Assembly: GCA_900757255.1 (NCBI GenBank)
Contig: CAAENE010000029.1
Location: 1-10,977 of the forward strand
DNA length: 10,977 bases
Origin: Clostridia bacterium
GTDB taxonomy: Bacteria; Bacillota; Clostridia; HGM11514
Direction: 5' to 3'
Shown here: piece by piece, positions 5,084 through 10,977 of the stretch
Layout of the letters: the number at the start of each line of letters is the position of its first letter
Numbering within the stretch: position 1 is the first letter of the stretch
Program-made: the position numbers and the translations under genes
Notes under the pieces: generated by a model
Databases searched by the model: none
Seen by the model: the letters and a program-made list of their open reading frames with translations, nothing else
What the model was told of the DNA's origin: nothing

Positions 5084-5095
5084 TATCTATAGATA
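5084..5095. promoter_or_regulatory. 12-bp palindrome between divergent promoters
   Basis: TATCTATAGATA is a perfect palindrome between the minus-strand promoter at 5041-5069 and the plus-strand promoter at 5129-5157. It could be an operator, or part of a transposon end (see the element at 4444-5092). Confidence 0.35.
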
Positions 5096-5148
5096 AAAAT
5101 TTAAAAAGAAAGAGGTCTGATTTTTAAATGTGCAAAAGGCAGAAAATA

Positions 5149-5157
5149 TGCTATACT
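5149..5157 (+). promoter_or_regulatory. Extended -10 promoter of the GH16 surface protein gene
   Basis: TGCTATACT (5149-5157) is an extended -10 element. No good -35 box lies at the right distance (TGTGCA at 5129-5134 is the best), which fits a promoter that needs an activator such as the AraC-type protein. The leader of about 60 nt is AT-rich and ends in AGGAGG (5211-5216), eight bases before the ATG. Confidence 0.6.
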
Positions 5158-5224
5158 AAAGACACAGTCAATTTTAGAAATTTTGAAAAAAATTTTTGAA
5201 ATTTGAAAAAAGGAGGAAAAAGAG

Positions 5225-8200
5225 ATGAGAAAACAAGCAAGGAACACGACGGCATTGATATTGACTCTTACGATGCTGATATCCCTGTTTACAGGCTTCA
5301 GCGGCATATCAGTCAATGCTGAGCCGGATGAGGTCGTATGGAATCTATACGCTCACCGGAATGACGGTACGACAACCTTTTCGCCGGCAGATGTGAAAGA
5401 GGGTTGGAACAGTACATATGAAACGACAAACATTTATCATCATATTGCCGGCAAACCCTATCAGGAGAGGTATTATGTGTTGACGGGCTTTATTCCTATG
5501 TCAATTACATCGCAGGTTACCCTGCCGTCAGCAGGCACATATGTACTATCTGTTTATGTACCGCATTCGACCGGGACAGCTGTTGGTAAAATTACCGTGA
5601 AAGAAAACGGCCAGGAGGATTATGTCTACTCCAATATTCAAACCAATGGTGTAGCACAGGGGACATGGGTCGACCTGCCGGAGCATACATATGCAACAAC
5701 TACACCAACCTTTGTTTTTGAAAATGCCAGCTTGAACAAAATCGGAAGCAACTTTCGTGTAGACACTATCAAGCTGACAAAAAAAGGGGAGGCGCCAGAG
5801 GCGTCGCCAGAAGTTTCTCCTGCTCCTGTTGAGGAGGTCTGGACCCTTTCCGAGCATGCGGCAGACGGTACAACCGTTTTTACACCAAGTGAGTTTAAAC
5901 CATGGGAACAGGGAAATACCAATATATATGAGAGCGACGGCGGAAAACCGTATAAGGATATCTATTATGCTTTAAGCGGGTATACCGCAGGCATGTCTAT
6001 CAGCACAAAAATGACGCTGAAGGAAGCTGGAACCTATGCGTTGTCCGTCTATGTACCGCATTCGGGCGGAACAACTGTCGGTAAAATTACCGTGAAAGAA
6101 GACGGGCAGGAAGATTATGTATACTCTAATGTCGCAACAAACGGCGTTGCGCAGGGGACGTGGGTTGACCTGCCGGAGCATACATATAAAACAACAACGC
6201 CTACCTTTGTTTTTGAAAACGACAGCGTCGGCGCTGGGGGAAGCACTTTCCGTGTCGATACCATCAAACTGACTAAAAAAGATAGCCCGCAGGCAAGCAT
6301 TTCCCCTTCTCCGGAGCAAAGCGCATCGCCTTCTCCCAAACCGGAAACTTCTCCTTCCGCGTCAACAGATCCGGGGCAGATAACCAGCGTTGTTGAAATC
6401 CATGCCGGATATCCCGAATGGGACGAGGGGCTGGAAATTTTTCCGGCTGACATCGCGGGCTCTGAAGGTACGGGTTGGAAACCGGAGGAAGGCTGGGTAC
6501 CATCAGGTTCTCTGACTTCAAGCCGCGGCGCTACCCTTTATACCAACAAGGCGGGGGCATGGGCCAAATACACTCCAAAATTAGAACCTCATTTAGCCGG
6601 GCTTTATAAAGTTTCCTTCTATAATGTATTTGTGAACGGAATCGGAATGGACATTGTAATCCATTCAAATGGGCAGGATCAGCAGCCGCAGAATCAAATT
6701 CCGACCAATATCAGTTACGAACAAATCGGCTGGGTGGAATTAGGGACTTATTCGTTTAACTGCCAGGGCGACGAGTATGTTAAACTGACTGCAAACGGTT
6801 CTCCGTTTGCCCGCGCGTCCGCCATCCGGTTTGAATTGGTTGAAGCGGTACCGCAAAAACCGCTGGCTGAAAACGCGGTTATTGCCGGAAGCTTTGCAGC
6901 CGGAGAAAAGATTGCACTTCGATATGATTATACAGATTACAACAATGATGAAGAAACAGGCAGCCAATGCCAGCTCTATTTTGCTGAATCAGAATCCGGT
7001 CCCTGGACTGCTTCAGGTGCCGCAGTCGATTGTTCTGCTGATGCGGAAACAATTTTGACCATTCCCTCAGAATTGGCTGGAAAATACGTCCGTGTCGGCG
7101 TTGTTCCGAAAAACGCAGCTGAGGAAGAGGCTGTGGGTACGGAAAGCTTCTCCAATGCAGTAGGCCCTGTCGCGGCATCTCAGGCGGCGCCTGAAGTGCG
7201 CGATGTGACAATTGAGGGCGAGGTTGGCGTCATGTCGGTAGTAACCGGTAAATATACCTATTATGATGAGGCATTTGACTTAGAAACAGAATCGGTATTC
7301 CAGTACTATTATGCTGACAGTGCTGACAGTGCTTCCTGGGAACCGGCTGCAGGCGGAAGCGGCGTATGTAATGCCGAATCAGGCGCGCAGTACCGGATTC
7401 CTTCTGAGCTGATGGGAAAATATATAAAAGTAGGTATCACGCCGAAATGCGGTTCAGAAACCCTCAATACCGGAACAGAGGTTTTATCAGAACCGGTCGG
7501 ACCGGTCGGCGTTTCGACCGAAAAGGGTGCGGTAACCGCTTTGAACTATGGCGGGCAGGTCGTTCAGGCTGCCGGATGGCAGGGCGCTGCGATTGACGGA
7601 AAAATGGAAGTGGATTCCTATACCTATATTCACCCCTATGGAATTGAAGAAAATGCGGAACAGGCCATGTTCCAATGGTACGTTGGAGATACCAGCACCG
7701 GTACCTTTACAAAAATTGACGGAGCTACCGGACGGTCCTATACCCCTCAGGCGAACCAGGCGGGTAAATATATCCGTGTCGGAGTCAAGCCTGTTTCGAT
7801 GAACGGCGCTGTGGGTGACGAATTTATGGCGACCCCTCTGTTGGTTCGGTATCAGCTCAGTTTCTTTGATGAATTCGATTATGACGCCGAAAATGGGTTT
7901 GACCCGGATATGTTGAAGAAATGGAGATCGGACGAATGGCAGCTGCGTTCTATCCCGGGCAGTCTTGACGGGAAAGATTATACCTGGAATGCAATACGAG
8001 GTCCGGAAAACGTCGATACGAAGGACGGTAAGCTGCGTATCCATAACCGCCATGAAACACTGCCGCAGTATGCCGGACAGCACGAATGGACTACCGGGCA
8101 TATCGGAACAAGAGATACCTTTACCTATGGCTACTATGAAACCATGATGAAAATGGCTCCGGCCAGGGGAATCAACCAGAGCTTTTGGATGATGTCACCC

Positions 8201-10090
8201 GAAAGCGGCGGAGACGAATGGGGCGGACATATCGAACTGGACTTTATTGAGGGTCATTACAATTACAATATCTGTACGAATATAATGCGTCCTAATACGG
8301 TTGGCACAACAATCAGCAGTTCGATTAAACATAATGCCGACCATCTTGCAAGGCTTGGCGTATCTGATATGACCACGCTTGCCCAGGACTTTTTCAAAAT
8401 CGGCGGTATTTTCCAGCCGAACGACCCTAACTACGACTGGGATGACGAGCAGCATAACGGGGACCGGTTCCAGGTATTTTTCAATGATAAAACATTGAGA
8501 AAGACAATTTCGACTCCGGTCGATCCAAATCCGGGACAGATATTTTTGAGCTGTGCTATTATCGGCAGTACCTTCTCCGGTCCGTTAGACCGTAACCCGG
8601 ATGGAAGCTTTGTAGCCGATGATACAATAATCGAATATGAGTATGTGCGTTTTTATGACTTTATCGATACCAGTTCGACTGAATTGGGCGGCTTGATAGA
8701 ACAGGCAAAGGGACTTTTAAACGAGGTTAAAACTGGAAATGAGTTCGGACAGGTGCCGTCTTCATCTGCAAGCGCACTCAGTACTGCTATCAGCAGCGCG
8801 GAGAGAGTTTATAATAACGGCTCTTCCTCACAGGAAGAACGAGAGGGACAGCTCAACGCACTCAAAAGTGCTGTTAATACCTTTAACAGAAGCATTATAA
8901 CAAAAGGGACTGCAAAAAGCGGTGTAACCTATGATTTAACAAAGAGTTACTATACTGGTCAAATCGAGCTCACAATACCGGCTGATGTGATACCTGCAAA
9001 TATTATTCTTCCATCAGTGGCGAGCAATACAATCGTGATTAAGGACAGCGCAGTGCTGCAAAACGGAAAAACGGTTACTGCAACGCTTACGATTCCTATT
9101 AAGACACAGATTAACGGGTCTTATCAAAAACTGCAGGCTATCCCGAATGAAAGTGATTCCTATGATACTCTTTATGCCCTGAAAACACCGTCCTGGTCCT
9201 TCCTTGTGAACCTGGGTAAATATGAACTAAACACTCTTTACGGCGGCGAACTCAGCTTGCTGGTAAACGGGCAATTAGTTGATATTCCGAAAATCACTGT
9301 TAATTCTCAAAATGCAGCGGCAGCAGCGATTGGCGAAAATCAGGCGGTCGTTTATCTCGATGGCGGCAAAGCGGTTTTATACGCGAGAAGCTTAGATTTG
9401 ACCCCGATCGCCCATAAACAGAAGGAAGCGCCTACACCTACTCCGACTCCTGATACCGGAAACAACAATAACAACAATAATAATAACGGCTATTATCCGG
9501 GAGTTCCGGGTGGAGGAACCGTTGTTATTCCGCCATCCAGCAATACCAATAAAGTTAAGTTTACTGATATTAACGGACATTGGGCTTATGATCAGATAGC
9601 TGCACTTACAAAGGATGGTACGATCAAAGGTATTACGGAAACAGAATTTGCACCGGAACAAAATATTTCAAGAGCGCAGTTTGCGGCATTGATCCGAAGG
9701 GCGCTGAATATGAATACGACCTCCTATCAGGGTAATTTCTCCGATGTTTTTGAAGGAGACTGGTATGTACAGGAGATCAGTGCGATCACTGCGAGTGGTA
9801 TCATGAACGGTGATGTAGATGGAAGATTCCGGCCGAATGACCCGATTACCCGTGAAGAAATGGCAAAGGTTATTGTACAGGCGTATAAATATAAGAACAA
9901 TATATCGGAACTGCCGCAGGCCGGTGTAAGTTACAATGACAGCAATGATATATCCGGCTGGGCGCAGGAATACGTCCAGAATGCTGTGGCACTGGGATTG
10001 ATGAATGGTATTGGTGAGGGCAACTTCGCACCAAAAGCAAATTCAACCCGGGCGCAGGGCGCGGTAGTAATATACCGGCTGACAAAATAA
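5225..10090 (+). CDS. Secreted, SLH-anchored multidomain glycoside hydrolase family 16 protein
   Basis: A complete 1621-residue surface enzyme. Residues 1-32 are a signal peptide with likely cleavage VNA|E. Two closely similar CBM-like beta-sandwich domains (38-187, 205-352) and a third divergent one (387-541) resemble golvesin C-terminal-like domains, joined by Pro/Ser linkers. Three Ig-like domains follow (543-650, 655-761, 767-876), each ending in a 'GKY(V/I)(R/K)VG' strand. The GH16 domain spans about 878-1147 and holds FDEF (881-884) and the catalytic ELDFIE, with E1004 as nucleophile, D1006 and E1009 as acid/base. The ExDxxE form is that of laminarinase-, agarase- and carrageenase-type GH16, not lichenase (ExDxE). 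A FIVAR-like helical domain follows (about 1150-1222), then a beta-rich stretch, PTPTPTP and Asn-rich linkers (1403-1440), and three SLH domains (1444-1490, 1504-1550, 1570-1619). It probably degrades a beta-glucan or related polysaccharide at the cell surface; the exact substrate is not decidable. Confidence 0.95.
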   Translation: MRKQARNTTALILTLTMLISLFTGFSGISVNAEPDEVVWNLYAHRNDGTTTFSPADVKEGWNSTYETTNIYHHIAGKPYQERYYVLTGFIPMSITSQVTLPSAGTYVLSVYVPHSTGTAVGKITVKENGQEDYVYSNIQTNGVAQGTWVDLPEHTYATTTPTFVFENASLNKIGSNFRVDTIKLTKKGEAPEASPEVSPAPVEEVWTLSEHAADGTTVFTPSEFKPWEQGNTNIYESDGGKPYKDIYYALSGYTAGMSISTKMTLKEAGTYALSVYVPHSGGTTVGKITVKEDGQEDYVYSNVATNGVAQGTWVDLPEHTYKTTTPTFVFENDSVGAGGSTFRVDTIKLTKKDSPQASISPSPEQSASPSPKPETSPSASTDPGQITSVVEIHAGYPEWDEGLEIFPADIAGSEGTGWKPEEGWVPSGSLTSSRGATLYTNKAGAWAKYTPKLEPHLAGLYKVSFYNVFVNGIGMDIVIHSNGQDQQPQNQIPTNISYEQIGWVELGTYSFNCQGDEYVKLTANGSPFARASAIRFELVEAVPQKPLAENAVIAGSFAAGEKIALRYDYTDYNNDEETGSQCQLYFAESESGPWTASGAAVDCSADAETILTIPSELAGKYVRVGVVPKNAAEEEAVGTESFSNAVGPVAASQAAPEVRDVTIEGEVGVMSVVTGKYTYYDEAFDLETESVFQYYYADSADSASWEPAAGGSGVCNAESGAQYRIPSELMGKYIKVGITPKCGSETLNTGTEVLSEPVGPVGVSTEKGAVTALNYGGQVVQAAGWQGAAIDGKMEVDSYTYIHPYGIEENAEQAMFQWYVGDTSTGTFTKIDGATGRSYTPQANQAGKYIRVGVKPVSMNGAVGDEFMATPLLVRYQLSFFDEFDYDAENGFDPDMLKKWRSDEWQLRSIPGSLDGKDYTWNAIRGPENVDTKDGKLRIHNRHETLPQYAGQHEWTTGHIGTRDTFTYGYYETMMKMAPARGINQSFWMMSPESGGDEWGGHIELDFIEGHYNYNICTNIMRPNTVGTTISSSIKHNADHLARLGVSDMTTLAQDFFKIGGIFQPNDPNYDWDDEQHNGDRFQVFFNDKTLRKTISTPVDPNPGQIFLSCAIIGSTFSGPLDRNPDGSFVADDTIIEYEYVRFYDFIDTSSTELGGLIEQAKGLLNEVKTGNEFGQVPSSSASALSTAISSAERVYNNGSSSQEEREGQLNALKSAVNTFNRSIITKGTAKSGVTYDLTKSYYTGQIELTIPADVIPANIILPSVASNTIVIKDSAVLQNGKTVTATLTIPIKTQINGSYQKLQAIPNESDSYDTLYALKTPSWSFLVNLGKYELNTLYGGELSLLVNGQLVDIPKITVNSQNAAAAAIGENQAVVYLDGGKAVLYARSLDLTPIAHKQKEAPTPTPTPDTGNNNNNNNNNGYYPGVPGGGTVVIPPSSNTNKVKFTDINGHWAYDQIAALTKDGTIKGITETEFAPEQNISRAQFAALIRRALNMNTTSYQGNFSDVFEGDWYVQEISAITASGIMNGDVDGRFRPNDPITREEMAKVIVQAYKYKNNISELPQAGVSYNDSNDISGWAQEYVQNAVALGLMNGIGEGNFAPKANSTRAQGAVVIYRLTK
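5338..6283 (+). repeat. Internal tandem duplication of a CBM-like domain
   Basis: Two domain-sized units at about 5338-5785 and 5836-6283 match with an offset of 495 nt (165 codons) at the best-conserved blocks. For example, the 20-base block starting at 5585 recurs unchanged at 6080. The second half of each unit is nearly identical in DNA, and the first half is more diverged. This points to a fairly recent duplication within the gene. Confidence 0.85.
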
Positions 10091-10123
10091 CAAATAACAT
10101 TTATTCCATAAAATTCCTCTTTG

Positions 10124-10153
10124 AAAAGATCTGCCACTCGGGCAGGTCTTTTC
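10124..10153 (+). terminator. Intrinsic terminator of the GH16 gene
   Basis: AAAAGATCTGCC (10124-10135) pairs with GGCAGGTCTTTT (10141-10152), with one G-U pair and the loop ACTCG. The 3' arm supplies the T run. Confidence 0.85.
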
Positions 10154-10185
10154 GTCTGTTATAGGGAGAAATTAAGTGCAGAAGA

Positions 10186-10221
10186 AAAAATAAAAACGGT
10201 TTGCAAAAATATGCAAACCGT
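10186..10221 (-). terminator. Minus-strand intrinsic terminator
   Basis: ACGGTTTGCA (10196-10205) pairs perfectly with TGCAAACCGT (10212-10221). On the minus strand the stem is followed by TTTTATTTTTTC. It is the second minus-strand terminator after tRNA-Ser. The repeat at 10255-10353 lies between the two, so it would catch read-through that includes the repeat. Confidence 0.82.
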
Positions 10222-10254
10222 TCCTATATCTTAACCTTCCAAAAATGATGCCTC

Positions 10255-10333
10255 GCGCCGAAGGCGCACTCGCAAAAGGTTGGCAGTGAGTGAATCGGCG
10301 TTAAAACGGCGCGTTTACAAGCCGTTAGCCGAT
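10255..10333 (-). repeat. Right copy of the long perfect inverted repeat
   Basis: An exact reverse complement of 1-79. In this copy the outer flank is visible. TCGCAAAAGGT (10270-10280) and ACCTTTTGCGA (10343-10353) are 11-bp inverted arms that enclose the inner hairpin (ATCGGC 10294-10299 with GCCGAT 10328-10333). The natural element therefore probably reaches to about 10353 or further. A second small hairpin, GCGCC-GAA-GGCGC, lies at its inner edge (10255-10267). It lies downstream of tRNA-Ser on the transcribed strand. Confidence 0.93.
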
Positions 10334-10384
10334 ACGAACGCGACCTTTTGCGAAAGAGGAGGAGCAAGGCAGCGGGTGGATGTT

Positions 10385-10426
10385 TTTCTTGCAAAGAAAA
10401 ACGGAGCAAAGCGAACTTTGCTCCGT
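10385..10426 (-). terminator. Intrinsic terminator of tRNA-Ser
   Basis: An 11-bp perfect stem, ACGGAGCAAAG (10401-10411) with CTTTGCTCCGT (10416-10426), closes on CGAA. On the minus strand it is followed by TTTTCTTT and begins only a few bases after the tRNA CCA end. Its core is the same 20 nt as in the terminator at 3368-3387. Confidence 0.9.
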
Positions 10427-10428
10427 TG

Positions 10429-10520
10429 TGGCGGAGAGAGGGAGATTCGAACTCCCGGTACGCTATTAACGCACACACGATTTCCAATCGTGCGCCTTAA
10501 ACCAGCTCAGCCATCTCTCC
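10429..10520 (-). tRNA. tRNA-Ser (anticodon GGA)
   Basis: A 92-nt class II tRNA with the 3' CCA encoded (10431-10429). The acceptor stem GGAGAGA pairs perfectly with TCTCTCC. The anticodon loop TTGGAAA has GGA at 10485-10483, flanked by a perfect stem. The T arm contains GTTCGAATC-type bases (GGGAGTTCGAATCTCCC), and a long variable arm is typical of serine tRNA. It reads UCC and UCU codons. Confidence 0.97.
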
Positions 10521-10552
10521 ATGGTATGTTTGTTGAGCGGGCAACAAACAAT

Positions 10553-10581
10553 ATTATACTGTGAAAATAAGATTCTGTCAA
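10553..10581 (-). promoter_or_regulatory. Perfect consensus promoter of tRNA-Ser
   Basis: On the minus strand TTGACA (10576-10581) and TATAAT (10553-10558) are both perfect and separated by 17 nt. The -10 box lies 32 nt before the tRNA. This is the strength expected for a stable RNA gene. Confidence 0.92.
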
Positions 10582-10591
10582 GACTAATCCA

Positions 10592-10977
10592 TTAAATTAT
10601 TGGCTTTTTTTGCAGATAAAGGTCGTTTCCGCAGCAGTCGTTGATGACAGTGACTGGAAAATGTTCAACGAATAACCTGCGGATTGCTTCACAGCCAAGG
10701 TCGTCATACGCAATTACTTCTACCGATTTGATACATTTTGAAATCAAAGCGCCGGCTCCGCCGACTGCTCCAAAATAAACAGCAGTGTTCTCTTGGATGG
10801 CCTGTTTGACAGCATCGTTGCGGGAACCTTTTCCTATCATGCCCAAAAGGCCGTGTTTTATTAAGGTAGGTGTGAATTTATCCATCCTGCCCGAGGTAGT
10901 AGGTCCGATAGACCCAATAATCTGTCCGGGTTTTGTGGGAGTGGGCCCAGCGTAATAGATGGTCTGTCCCGATAAAT
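10592..10977 (-). CDS. fumB: Class I fumarate hydratase beta subunit (C-terminal part; runs off the right edge)
   Basis: The last 127 residues of the C-terminal (beta) domain of the Fe-S type fumarase / L(+)-tartrate dehydratase family, which interconverts fumarate and malate. The reading frame is open to the window edge. Diagnostic stretches are YYAGPTPTKPGQIIGSIGPT followed by TSGRMDKFTP, GMIGKGSRN, AVYFGAVGGAGALISKCI and VIAYDDLGCEAIRRL. An internal ATG at 10885 lies within the conserved GRMD motif and is not the true start. In anaerobes the alpha and beta parts are usually separate adjacent genes; the alpha gene would lie to the right, outside the window. Fumarase rather than tartrate dehydratase is the likelier role, but they are hard to separate from this part alone. 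Confidence 0.92.
   Translation of the reverse strand, partial: LSGQTIYYAGPTPTKPGQIIGSIGPTTSGRMDKFTPTLIKHGLLGMIGKGSRNDAVKQAIQENTAVYFGAVGGAGALISKCIKSVEVIAYDDLGCEAIRRLFVEHFPVTVINDCCGNDLYLQKKPII

Larger units (their letters stand above)
4444..5092 (-). mobile_element. Possible remnant of an IS1-type insertion sequence
   Basis: A transposase-like gene is bracketed by imperfect inverted ends. CAATAGATAGATAAC (4444-4458) and the reverse complement of 5078-5092 (CTATAGATAGTTTAC) agree at 12 of 15 positions. The 649-bp length is a little short of a typical IS1 element, in keeping with loss of part of the transposase. I find no convincing target-site duplication next to these ends, and the DNA is AT-rich, so the ends are only candidates. 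Confidence 0.35.

Noticed and set aside
4435..5101. Target-site duplication around the IS1-like element
   Set aside because: The nine bases outside each candidate end (4435-4443 and 5093-5101) agree only at a few A/T positions, so no duplication is supported.
7487..8101. Minus-strand reading frame of 204 codons
   Set aside because: It lies fully inside the GH16 gene, whose frame has clear domains and catalytic residues. The minus-strand frame has none.
10224..10487. Minus-strand reading frame of 87 codons (contains REFESPSLRH)
   Set aside because: It starts inside tRNA-Ser, crosses its terminator and the structured repeat. It is the mirror version of the same false prediction.
10280..10564. 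Plus-strand reading frame of 94 codons (contains REIRTPG)
   Set aside because: It runs through the inverted repeat and the antisense strand of tRNA-Ser. Such frames are a well-known false prediction around tRNA genes, and there is no ribosome binding site.
1..10977. CRISPR array or prophage
   Set aside because: No series of short regularly spaced repeats is present, and no phage structural, integrase or lysis gene was found, despite the many XRE regulators.

Overview
The window looks like a chromosome segment from a Gram-positive anaerobe of the class Clostridia. The support is: sigma-A-type promoters (TTGACA/TATAAT, 17-nt spacers), strong AGGAGG-type ribosome binding sites, many hairpin-plus-T-tract terminators, a very large surface protein with S-layer homology (SLH) domains, and a separate beta subunit of an oxygen-sensitive two-subunit fumarase. 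I cannot name a genus.

Left part (1-3395): an accessory, mostly AT-rich cluster of small genes. A HepT-like HEPN protein (179-583) is followed by four paralogous Cro/CI-type (XRE) regulators (585, 1002, 1430 and 1870), an unrecognised 95-residue protein (2341), and a coupled pair made of an AbrB-like protein (2744) and a degenerate XRE-like protein (3117). It is split into short transcription units by promoters at about 112, 1812 and 2258 and terminators at about 1782, 2221, 2663 and 3363. Three of these promoters share an ATTTTGT-centred motif, which suggests common control by the XRE proteins. The second XRE gene arose by a 417-bp tandem duplication that also copied the last codons of the HEPN gene. 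The nucleotidyltransferase that normally pairs with HepT is absent.

Middle part (3363-5157): an AraC-type regulator on the minus strand, a long AT-rich intergenic region, and a truncated IS1-type transposase-like gene, also on the minus strand, with its own near-consensus promoter. Candidate short terminal inverted repeats flank that gene.

Right part (5129-10153): one 1621-residue secreted, SLH-anchored glycoside hydrolase family 16 protein. Its order is signal peptide, three CBM-like beta-sandwich domains, three Ig-like domains, GH16 catalytic domain (E1004, D1006, E1009), FIVAR-like helical domain, a further beta-rich region, low-complexity linkers and three SLH domains. The AraC regulator is a plausible controller of it. 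After it come minus-strand terminators, a structured repeat, tRNA-Ser(GGA) with a perfect consensus promoter, and the 3' part of a class I fumarate hydratase beta subunit that runs off the right edge.

The whole interval between positions 79 and 10255 is bracketed by a perfect inverted repeat of at least 79 bp. The left copy begins exactly at the window edge, so its true length is unknown.
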